From positions 3,046 to 67,045 of the forward strand of contig DATEGZ010000194.1 in assembly GCA_035279905.1 (NCBI GenBank): DNA of 64,000 nt, given 5' to 3'. Below, one piece after another: positions 23,889-31,354 of this stretch (its first letter is position 1; each line of letters starts with the position of its first letter). The translations under genes were made by a program, and so were the position numbers. Source of the stretch: DATEGZ01 sp035279905 (GTDB taxonomy: Bacteria > Acidobacteriota > Vicinamibacteria > Vicinamibacterales > SCN-69-37). A model generated the notes under the pieces. That model did no database searches. It worked only from the letters and a program-made list of their open reading frames with translations, and was not told the DNA's origin.

Positions 23889-25460
23889 ATGAGGATGACG
23901 AGACGGCGGTTCGCGGTCCTGACGCTCGGCGTGGCCCTGATCTTCTGGACAGGGTGGCTGACGCCGCCGATCGCGTCCCAGAGCGGGCTGACGCCGCTCG
24001 TGTACACCATCAGCTTTCCGCAGCCGGTCTCCCGCACGTTCACCGTGGATGTCGTCGTGCCGACCGAGAAGCGCGAGTCGGTGGACCTGATGATGGCGAT
24101 CTGGTCGCCCGGCTTCTACGGCCTGCAGAACTACGCGGACCGCGTGAGCAGCTTCACGGCGACGGCGCCGGACGGCACCGCGCTCGAGGTCTCGAAGCCC
24201 ACGCCGAGCCGCTGGACGGTCAAGACCGGCGGCCGGCCGTCGTTCAACGTTTCCTACGTCGTCGCGGCGCCGCGCGGCAGCAATCTTGGGAACGGCGTGA
24301 CCGAGACGTCCGCCGTCATCATCGGACCGGCGACCTACATCACGCTCGTCGAGACCGCGCACCGTCAAGCGGAAGTTCGACTGCAGCTGCCCGACGGCTG
24401 GAAGGGATCGATGACGTCGCTGGATGCGTCGAGTGACGGACAGCCCAATCACTACGTCGCGCCGGACTACGACATCCTCGCGGACTCGCCGATCCTCGCG
24501 GGCGTCGATCTGTCGATCACCGAGTTCAACATCGCCGGCATCAAGCACTACTGGACCTATCTCGGCCAGGCCGAGTGGGACGGGGCGAAGGTCGCGGCGG
24601 CGCTCACGCCGCTCCTCGAAGAGCACGTGCGCTTCTGGGGCGGGCTGCCGTACAAGAAATACGCGTTCCTCAACATCGTCACGGGCGGCGGTGGCGGATC
24701 GGGGGTCGAGCACTTGAACTCGGTCGCGATCACGACCGGCGGCCGCGAGCCCACGACGCAGGAGGCCAGGTTCCGCAACGCCGCGTTCGTCAGCCACGAG
24801 TACTTCCACGCGATGAACGTGAAGCGCTTGCGGCCCGTCGAGCTCGGCCCGTTCGACTACGAGCACTCACCCGTCACGACGGGCTTGTGGGTCGGCGAGG
24901 GACTGACGTCGTACTTCGGCGATCTCCTGGCCGAACGATCGGGACTGGGATCGCCGCAGGATTACCTCGCGCTCGAATCGCGTCACATCACCGACCTTCA
25001 GACGAAACAACCCGGCCGGCTTTTCCAGACGCTCGAGCAGTCGTCATCGCAGATGTTCGAACGGATTCCCGCGGACAAGAAAGTCGACTACTACATCAAA
25101 GGCCCCGTCGTCGGGCTCGTGCTCGACGCGCACATCCGGCGTCTCACCAACGGCAAAAAGAGCATGGACGACGTGATCCGGCTCGAGTACAAGCGCTGGT
25201 CGGGCGCGCATGGCTACACGGCGGACCAGTTCAATCAGACCGTTTCGGATGCCGCCGGCGTCGACGTGAGCGCCCTGCTGCACAAGCTCATCGCGACCAC
25301 CGAAGAGGTCGACTACACGGAGATGCTCGACTGGTTCGGGCTGCGCTTCATGACGGGCTCGGACGACCCGACGAAGGCGTGGACGCTGGAAGTGCGGCCG
25401 GACGCGACCTCGCAGCAGAAGGACCACTTCGCGAAGTTCATGGCGCGGTCGAGGAAGTAG
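23889..25460 (+). CDS. M61-family metallopeptidase (glycyl-aminopeptidase-like), no PDZ domain seen
   Basis: A 523-residue exported peptidase. The N-terminus TRRRFAVLTLGVALIFW is a Tat-like signal. Residues about 40-200 form the N-terminal beta domain of M61 proteins (ISFPQPVSRTFTVDVVVP). The zinc motif HEYFH is at residues 303-307, followed by NVKRLRP and FDYE, whose glutamate or nearby acid completes the site. GLWVGEGLTSYFGDL is also typical. M61 enzymes usually end in a PDZ domain; this one ends at MARSRK without an obvious PDZ carboxylate-binding motif, so it is a short form. Confidence 0.88.
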   Translation: MRMTRRRFAVLTLGVALIFWTGWLTPPIASQSGLTPLVYTISFPQPVSRTFTVDVVVPTEKRESVDLMMAIWSPGFYGLQNYADRVSSFTATAPDGTALEVSKPTPSRWTVKTGGRPSFNVSYVVAAPRGSNLGNGVTETSAVIIGPATYITLVETAHRQAEVRLQLPDGWKGSMTSLDASSDGQPNHYVAPDYDILADSPILAGVDLSITEFNIAGIKHYWTYLGQAEWDGAKVAAALTPLLEEHVRFWGGLPYKKYAFLNIVTGGGGGSGVEHLNSVAITTGGREPTTQEARFRNAAFVSHEYFHAMNVKRLRPVELGPFDYEHSPVTTGLWVGEGLTSYFGDLLAERSGLGSPQDYLALESRHITDLQTKQPGRLFQTLEQSSSQMFERIPADKKVDYYIKGPVVGLVLDAHIRRLTNGKKSMDDVIRLEYKRWSGAHGYTADQFNQTVSDAAGVDVSALLHKLIATTEEVDYTEMLDWFGLRFMTGSDDPTKAWTLEVRPDATSQQKDHFAKFMARSRK

Positions 25461-25602
25461 AACGCGCCGCCACTAGTTAGCAATCCGCTACCTTGTCCGG
25501 CCGGGTGTAACTCGCCAGACGCCTGACTTTTTTCGGCACGCGTATTGCTCTGTCGTTCAGTAAGTCGACGTCCCCCTCGGCTCTATCTCACAGGAGGACA
25601 TC
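25461..25602. other. 142-base intergenic region with a promoter-like gap
   Basis: It holds a run of six T at 25528-25533 that could end transcription of the M61 gene, although no strong stem precedes it. It also holds a strong AGGAGG ribosome site at 25592-25597 for the next gene. I see no clear -35/-10 pair. Confidence 0.4.
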
Positions 25603-26280
25603 ATGAAGAGGCTTCGACTCTTCGTCGCCGTGGTCGCCTGCCTGCTCGTTCCCGGAGCATCGTTGACTGGGGTCACTCAGACGGGACGCGCCGCGCAATC
25701 GGCGCACGCCAAGACGATGATGCACAGCGACGCCGCAGTTGCGCTGAAGCAGGACATGCGCAAGCTCTGGACCGATCACGTTGTCTGGACGCGTGACTAC
25801 ATCATCGCGGCCGTCGGCGACCAGCCGGACGCCCAGGCCGCCGCCAATCGCCTGATGAAGAACCAGGACGATCTCGGCAACGCCGTCGCGAGGTACTACG
25901 GCGCGGCCGCGGGCACACAGTTGACGACGCTGCTCAAGGAGCATATTTCGATCGCTGTGGATCTGATCAAGGCCGCGAAGGCCGGCAACAAGGACGCGCA
26001 GAAGCAGGCCGACGACAAATGGCATCAGAACGCCACGCAGATCGCGGACTTCCTGAGCAAGGCGAACCCGAACTGGCCCCGCGCGACGCTGGTCGAGATG
26101 ATGAACACGCACCTGTCGACAACGACCGATGAGGTCGTCGCGAGACTCACCAAGAACTGGGATGCGGACGCCCGCGCGTTCGACGCGGTCTACGATCACA
26201 TCCTGAAGATGTCGGACGCAATCGCCGACGGCATCGTCAAGCAGTTCCCGGAGAAGTTCAAGACGGTGCCGACGACCTAG
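25603..26280 (+). CDS. secreted all-helical protein of unknown function
   Basis: A 225-residue exported protein that I do not recognise by name. The signal peptide runs through about residue 30 (LRLFVAVVACLLVPGASL). The remainder looks like a four-helix bundle with conserved-looking aromatic/histidine positions: LWTDHVVWTRDYIIAAVG, LLKEHISIAVDLIKAAK, KWHQNATQIADFL and VYDHILKMSDAIADGIV. The spaced histidines recall helical metal or haem binders, but no known motif is met. AGGAGG sits 5 bases before the ATG, one of the strongest ribosome sites in the window, suggesting high expression. It overlaps the TonB receptor stop tail to tail by 4 bases. Confidence 0.75.
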   Translation: MKRLRLFVAVVACLLVPGASLTGVTQTGRAAQSAHAKTMMHSDAAVALKQDMRKLWTDHVVWTRDYIIAAVGDQPDAQAAANRLMKNQDDLGNAVARYYGAAAGTQLTTLLKEHISIAVDLIKAAKAGNKDAQKQADDKWHQNATQIADFLSKANPNWPRATLVEMMNTHLSTTTDEVVARLTKNWDADARAFDAVYDHILKMSDAIADGIVKQFPEKFKTVPTT

Positions 26281-29200
26281 AAGTGGAACTTCAGCGCCAG
26301 CTGGACGACGCGCGGGTCGAACGCTGAATTGATCGTGCCGAAGCTCGCCGACCCGCGAACGCCGTTCGGCTGGCCGAACTGCACGGTGTTCAGCAGGTTG
26401 AAGATCTCGACGCGCACTTCGACGTCGCGGGTCGCGCCCACCGGCACGCGCCGCATCACGGCGAGATCCACATTGCGATAGGACGGACCGCGCACCGGGT
26501 TGCGTGATGCTGTCCCAAGCGTGAACTGCGGCGCCTCCGCAAAGGCGGCCGTGTTGAACCAGTGCGACTCGCTGCGCTGGTCCGCCGGGAGATTGGGATC
26601 GCCCACCAGATTGGGCCGCTGCACGCCAAATCCGGCAAACGCGTTGAAGTTCGTCACCTGCGTCACGGCCACCGGCATGCCCGATTGCAGCGTCACGACG
26701 GACGTCGCGGTCCAGTCGCTGGCGAGCGCGCCGAGCCAGCCGTCGAGCTGGTGCGCGCGTCCGCGGCCGTACGGCACGTCCCAGACGATCGACGACACGA
26801 ACACGTGAGGGATGTCACCGGTCGAGTAGTCCTTCTCGCGGTTGAGGTTGAAGCTGTCGGCGATGGGAAAATCGGCGACCGGGCCCGTGAGAATCGTCGC
26901 GTCGAACACCGACGACGCCTGGTCGATGAGCTTGGAGCGTGTGTAGGCGATCGAATACGACAGGCCGTGCGACCAGCGCTGGCGCAGGCTCAGCGTCAGC
27001 CCGTCGTACCGCGTCGTGCCGATGTTGTTGCGGTAGAGGCTGACCGTCGTGTGCTGCGGATACGGCTTCAGGAGCTGCGCGCGCGTAATCATCGGATCGC
27101 CGAGCGACGACGAGCGCGGGATGATGCCGAAATAGGGATTCGGCACCTTCGTGAGGAGCGAATTGCCCTGCGCAAGCTGATCGACCGTCAGCTGATTCAG
27201 GTTTGAATCGGGGATCCCGATGTGCGTGATCTTCGATCCGACGTACGCGGCCTCGAACGTCGTGTTCGGCGTGATCAGCCGCTGGACAGACACGTTCCAC
27301 TGCTGCGCGTAACCGGACCCGAGCCCGGCGTTCACCGCGAACACGCCCTGTCCCAGTCCCGCGTCGGGCGTCGCGCCAACGGGCGTGACGGCCGGGCCGT
27401 TCTCGAGTACAAAGGCCGGCGACACGTTGTCGAGCGCGCGCTGGGTCGCCGTCTGCAGGAACGGAAACGTCGGCGTCGTGAAGGGCGTGGTGATGCCCGC
27501 CATCTCGATCCAGATCAATCCGTATCCGGAGCTCACGACAGTCTTCGGCGTGAGCTGGTAGACGACGCCGGCGCGCGGGCCGAAGTTGTTCTTCTTGAGC
27601 GGCCGCACGGGCTCGTCGCCCGGATACTCGAGCTGCTGCGTCTGCAGGTTGAACACCGCCGTCTGCCCGTTGATTTCAGTGGATGGAAAGTTCAGCGTGT
27701 AGCGCAGGCCGGCGTTGACCGTCGCCTTGTCCGAGATCTTCCAGTCGTCTTGAACGAAATACTCCTGAAAGTGCGCGCGCTCCTGGACCTGCGACGTCTG
27801 CAGATCGATCGAGAACGTCTGCACCTGTCCGAGGAGGAAGCTCGCGAACGGCGTGCCCGTGCCGCCCGCGCCGGGCTGGTCGCTGCCGATGGCGTTGAAG
27901 GTGAACGTGCCTGTCGGAAACGGCGGCTGCACGACGTTGAGGCGCTCCCAGCGCCAGTCGAGCCCCGCCTTCATCGTGTGCCGGCCCTTGAGCCACGTCA
28001 GCGCGTCGGCGATCTCTGTCACGCTGGTGTTGAAATTCGACGCCGTGTTCTTCGGCGACCCGAGCTGCTGGTACCCGCCGATTGCGAACGTCGGCAGCGT
28101 GTTCGGGAACTGCGCGTTCGAGGGAACGCCGGGCAGGTTGAGCACCGATCCGGCGGATCCTGGCAGTTCCGTCGCGCTCCGCTCGACCGTGCGGCGCGTG
28201 TCGCCGATCCGCAGCTCGTTCAGCATGTTGCTCGAGAATGTGTGCTGGTAATTGGACGCGAACGACCACGCGATCGTGTCCTGCGGACCGAGCGTGCCCG
28301 TCGTGGTCCCGCTGCCTTCCGGGAGCGGCGTCACCGGAATGAAGCCGTCGCGGAAATTCGACAGCCGCGCGAAAACGTGGTGGTTCACCGACAACCGGTG
28401 ATCGACGCGCAGGTCCCACTGATCCTGGTTGTCGATCTCGTCGGCCGTGCGCGTGTAGTTGTTCGCGGTGCCGGAGGACGTCGGCAGCGGATAGCGATCG
28501 AGCAACGCCAGCGCCACCGGATCCATGCGGTCTCTGGGAATCGTGTTGTCCTTGAACGGCGTGCGGACGGCGCCCGTGGCCGGGTCGTAGATCACCGGCA
28601 CGCTGTTGCCGATCTTCTCCGTGAAGATGCCTTGCCGCTGCAGCTGCGTCGGCACCGTCGAGATCGGGCTGCGCCCAATCGACTGCCGCTGGCCTTGATA
28701 GTCGGCGAAGAAAAACGTCCGGTCGCGGAACACCGGGCCGCCCATCGTCCCGCCAAACTGGTTCCGGCGATAGTCCGGCTTCGTGGGGTTCGAGCGCTGG
28801 AAGTAGTTGCGCGCGTTGAGCTCTTCGTTGCGGAAGAATTCGAACAGGCCGCCGCGCACGTCGTTCGTGCCCGACTTCATCGTGAGGTTGACGACGCCGC
28901 CGTTGAATCGGCCGAATTCCGCCGGCGGGCTGTTGGTCTCGAGCTTGAACTCCTCGATCGAATCGATGACCGGAAAGAACGCGACCTGTCCCGGCTCGGG
29001 CTGCAGCACCGAGATGCCGTCGTACAAGTACTCGTTCGTGCGCGGCCGGCCGCCGTTGATGCGCGGCAGCTGCGTGCCCGGCGGTAACGCCACACCAGGC
29101 GCCAGCGTCGCGAGCTGAATGAACGTGCGGCCGTTGAGCGGGAGCCGCACGATCTTGTCGTTGTTGATGACTGTGCCGAGACTGGCTGTCTCCGCGCGCA

Positions 29201-29594
29201 GCATCGGCGCGTCCGCCTTGACGGTCACCAGCTCGCGCACGTTGCCGACCTCGAGATTGAAGTCGAGGCGCACCTTCTCGCCCGTATGGACACCGATGCC
29301 TTCCCGCCGGATTGGCTTGAAGCCGTTCAGCGCCACCTCGATCCGGTACTCGCCGGGACGCAGGCTGGGTGCGGAGTAGACGCCTTCACGCGTCGTGACG
29401 ATGTCGTACTGCCGGTTCGTCCCGACATCGGTCACCGTCACGGTCACGCCCGGCACCGGCGACCCGGCCTGGTCCTTCACGATGCCGGTCACTTCGCCGG
29501 AGGCCGCCTGCGCGCGCAGATTCCCGCTGCTCGCCGCCACCCAGCACGCCAGCACACTGCACACCCACCACGCGCCTCGAGACCAGACCCGCAT
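26277..29594 (-). CDS. Oar-like TonB-dependent outer-membrane receptor
   Basis: An 1105-residue outer-membrane protein. The signal peptide is about residues 1-30 (WWVCSVLACWVAASSGNLRA). Next comes a carboxypeptidase-regulatory-like beta domain (VTGIVKDQAGSPVPGVTVTV), then a plug (IVRLPLNGRTFIQLATLAPG, YLYDGISVLQPE), then a large barrel ending in LALKFHF with the C-terminal phenylalanine needed for Bam insertion. This is the Oar/CirA-like class abundant in Acidobacteriota, used for import of large ligands. ATG 29594 follows GAGGGGAG. A divergent HTH-TOBE regulator with an intervening palindrome suggests local control. No TonB or ExbBD gene is in the window. Confidence 0.92.
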   Translation of the reverse strand: MRVWSRGAWWVCSVLACWVAASSGNLRAQAASGEVTGIVKDQAGSPVPGVTVTVTDVGTNRQYDIVTTREGVYSAPSLRPGEYRIEVALNGFKPIRREGIGVHTGEKVRLDFNLEVGNVRELVTVKADAPMLRAETASLGTVINNDKIVRLPLNGRTFIQLATLAPGVALPPGTQLPRINGGRPRTNEYLYDGISVLQPEPGQVAFFPVIDSIEEFKLETNSPPAEFGRFNGGVVNLTMKSGTNDVRGGLFEFFRNEELNARNYFQRSNPTKPDYRRNQFGGTMGGPVFRDRTFFFADYQGQRQSIGRSPISTVPTQLQRQGIFTEKIGNSVPVIYDPATGAVRTPFKDNTIPRDRMDPVALALLDRYPLPTSSGTANNYTRTADEIDNQDQWDLRVDHRLSVNHHVFARLSNFRDGFIPVTPLPEGSGTTTGTLGPQDTIAWSFASNYQHTFSSNMLNELRIGDTRRTVERSATELPGSAGSVLNLPGVPSNAQFPNTLPTFAIGGYQQLGSPKNTASNFNTSVTEIADALTWLKGRHTMKAGLDWRWERLNVVQPPFPTGTFTFNAIGSDQPGAGGTGTPFASFLLGQVQTFSIDLQTSQVQERAHFQEYFVQDDWKISDKATVNAGLRYTLNFPSTEINGQTAVFNLQTQQLEYPGDEPVRPLKKNNFGPRAGVVYQLTPKTVVSSGYGLIWIEMAGITTPFTTPTFPFLQTATQRALDNVSPAFVLENGPAVTPVGATPDAGLGQGVFAVNAGLGSGYAQQWNVSVQRLITPNTTFEAAYVGSKITHIGIPDSNLNQLTVDQLAQGNSLLTKVPNPYFGIIPRSSSLGDPMITRAQLLKPYPQHTTVSLYRNNIGTTRYDGLTLSLRQRWSHGLSYSIAYTRSKLIDQASSVFDATILTGPVADFPIADSFNLNREKDYSTGDIPHVFVSSIVWDVPYGRGRAHQLDGWLGALASDWTATSVVTLQSGMPVAVTQVTNFNAFAGFGVQRPNLVGDPNLPADQRSESHWFNTAAFAEAPQFTLGTASRNPVRGPSYRNVDLAVMRRVPVGATRDVEVRVEIFNLLNTVQFGQPNGVRGSASFGTINSAFDPRVVQLALKFHF

Positions 29595-29646
29595 CTCCCC
29601 TCCACGCCAGGAAGAGCCTCGGACTGTATCTCGGCTGTAACCATGA

Positions 29647-29672
29647 TTCAAATCGACTTGAATCGATTTGAA
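29647..29672. promoter_or_regulatory. 10-bp-arm palindrome in the TonB receptor/HTH-TOBE divergent region
   Basis: Perfect arms TTCAAATCGA (29647-29656) and TCGATTTGAA (29663-29672) flank a 6-base spacer. The right arm overlaps a possible -35 TTGAAC (29668-29673), with a possible -10 TACGAT at 29692-29697, 18 bases on, serving the regulator gene at 29721. It also lies 53 bases upstream of the TonB receptor start. Confidence 0.65.
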
Positions 29673-29720
29673 CTGGCTTCACACTACGGATTACGATAGC
29701 CGGCAGGAGACCAACGACTC

Positions 29721-30170
29721 ATGGCGCTGATGACGGTGCGCGCCGCCGCCGGGCGGCTCGGCGTCGGGTACTCGACGCTGAAGCAGTGGATTTACGAGGG
29801 CAAGATTCGCACGACGCAGACGGCCGGCGGCCACCACCGCCTGTCGGACGACGAGATCGATCGCCTGCTCGCCCGCCACACGAGGCCGGCAAAAGACCGG
29901 GCCGGCTCGCGTCCGCGAGGGCTCATCGTCGCGCTGAGCGGCCGGAATCAGCTGCGCGGGTTCGTCGAGGAAGTGCGGATCGACGGGCTGCTCGGACAAG
30001 TCCGGCTGCGGATCGGCGACCAGCGCCTCACGGCGGTCATCACGAGCGACGCGCTGCGGGAGCTCAAGCTTCGCCGCGGCGACGAGGCGCTCGCGATCAT
30101 CAAGTCCACGGAAGTGATGGTGGCGCGGGAGATGCCGCAGGCGCCGGCGGGCGGACGCAAGGCGCGCTGA
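29721..30170 (+). CDS. HTH (MerR/excisionase-like) plus TOBE/Mop domain regulator
   Basis: A 149-residue two-domain protein. Residues about 4-52 are an excisionase/MerR-like helix-turn-helix (AAAGRLGVGYSTLKQWIYEG, then RTTQTAGGHHRLSDDEIDRL). Residues about 67-135 match the TOBE/Mop molybdate-binding fold (SGRNQLRGFVEEVRIDGLLG, LTAVITSDALRELKLRRGD, ALAIIKSTEVMVA). Known relatives are molybdate- or tungstate-responsive regulators that function as oligomers. It is divergent from the large TonB receptor, with a perfect palindrome between, so the regulator may control oxyanion-linked uptake. That link is inference; no mod transport genes are nearby. Confidence 0.88.
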   Translation: MALMTVRAAAGRLGVGYSTLKQWIYEGKIRTTQTAGGHHRLSDDEIDRLLARHTRPAKDRAGSRPRGLIVALSGRNQLRGFVEEVRIDGLLGQVRLRIGDQRLTAVITSDALRELKLRRGDEALAIIKSTEVMVAREMPQAPAGGRKAR

Positions 30171-30173
30171 CGA

Positions 30174-31232
30174 CTAGTCGCCGCCGGTGCGAGGCCGGTT
30201 GACCTTCGGGCTGACGCGGCCGCCCTGGTCGAACCCGTCCGGATAGACGAGCATCAGGTTGTAGCGCGCGACTTCCTGATTGAAGTGGTCGAGATCCGAA
30301 CGATCCTGATCGTTGCGCGAGTTGGCTTCCATCGCCGCCTGATTGTAGGCGTCGCGCAGCTTGTTCATCAGCGCGATCTTCGCCTCCGACGCGCCGCCGG
30401 CGTTGAGCTCGCTCGTGGCCTGCTCGACCTCGGCGCGCTTTTGCTCGAGCGACTTGCCGAGCGTGTCCATGTACTTCGCCTCGGCGTCGAGCCGCTTCGA
30501 TTCCTCGTCGAGCCATGTGCGCAGGCTCGTGCGTTCCTGATCGGTCGAGACGATGCCTTCGAACGCGCCGACCTCGGACAGATGCTTGAGCACCGCCTGA
30601 AACGACGGCCCGTGCTCCGGACCGTTGTCGCCGGTCGCGTACAAATACGCGTGCACGGCCTCGTGGCACAGCGCGCGCGTGAGCCCCGCGTTGTCGTCAC
30701 GCAGATCGGGATTCAGGAGAATCACCGACTTCTTGCCGCGATGCCCGAACATGCCTTCGAGCGTGAACTGCTCGCCCGCGAGCGGGCCGACGCGCGCCAG
30801 GCCCGGCTCCCACATCACGTGCAGCGACGGCAGACTGCCGCCGAACTGCTTCACGTTGAGGTCGGCGTACATCGCCTCGAGCCCCGGATCGCCGGGCTTG
30901 TCGAGATTCTGCGCGAGCAGCTCCTGCTGCAGGGCTTCGGCCGGCGACGCAGCCTTGGCGACCGTCTCGCCCGGCACGTCGAACTGCGTCCACGCCATCC
31001 AGATCGTAAAGCCGAAGAACGCCACGCCCGCGATCGCGCCGATCGCGCGGGACGCGCCGGGTCTCGATGCGCGCTTCGCCGCCTCAGGCGCCGGCTTGGC
31101 CGCAAGAAAGGACACGGACGGCGGCGGACAGATGTTCAGGTGGCCGCAACGCGGACACTTCACCGCGCGGCCCGCCAGGCTCTCTGCGGCCTGGGCCGGC
31201 TGGGCACATCGCCCGCATCGGAAGATGATCAC
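30174..31232 (-). CDS. membrane-anchored SprT-like metalloprotease with zinc ribbon and coiled coil
   Basis: A 352-residue protein with an unusual order. A zinc ribbon comes first (Cys6, Cys9, Cys26, Cys29: CGRC and CPRC). A single membrane helix follows at about 63-81 (AIGAIAGVAFFGFTIWMAW). Then comes a SprT-like protease domain with HEAVH at 190-194 and third ligand His207 in HGPSF, then a long charged coiled coil at about 245-320. SprT-like domains are zinc proteases. GTG 31232 is chosen because it starts directly at the zinc ribbon (VIIFRCGRC). Its target is unknown. It lies 3 bases beyond the stop of the convergent HTH-TOBE gene. Confidence 0.82.
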   Translation of the reverse strand: MIIFRCGRCAQPAQAAESLAGRAVKCPRCGHLNICPPPSVSFLAAKPAPEAAKRASRPGASRAIGAIAGVAFFGFTIWMAWTQFDVPGETVAKAASPAEALQQELLAQNLDKPGDPGLEAMYADLNVKQFGGSLPSLHVMWEPGLARVGPLAGEQFTLEGMFGHRGKKSVILLNPDLRDDNAGLTRALCHEAVHAYLYATGDNGPEHGPSFQAVLKHLSEVGAFEGIVSTDQERTSLRTWLDEESKRLDAEAKYMDTLGKSLEQKRAEVEQATSELNAGGASEAKIALMNKLRDAYNQAAMEANSRNDQDRSDLDHFNQEVARYNLMLVYPDGFDQGGRVSPKVNRPRTGGD

Positions 31233-31288
31233 TCGCTCCGCGCTCCGTGTCGGCGAGTGCAAGTTTTGCGCCTGAAAACACGGCGATC

Positions 31289-31339
31289 GGACGCGGATTC
31301 GCGTCCGCACGGGCGCCGCTCGCGGACAAATCTCGCGAG
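31289..31339. terminator. possible stem-loops after the erythromycin-esterase-like gene
   Basis: Two short stems, GGACGCG/CGCGTCC (31289-31295, 31300-31306) and CTCGCG/CGCGAG (31319-31324, 31334-31339), lie just downstream of the minus-strand stop at 31355. Neither is followed by a T-run, so this is a weak terminator call. Confidence 0.3.
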
Positions 31340-31354
31340 GCGATCACGAATTCG

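Noticed and set aside
27222..29087. A 621-codon open frame antisense to the TonB receptor
   Set aside because: Same shadow-frame composition; the receptor frame is clearly the real gene.
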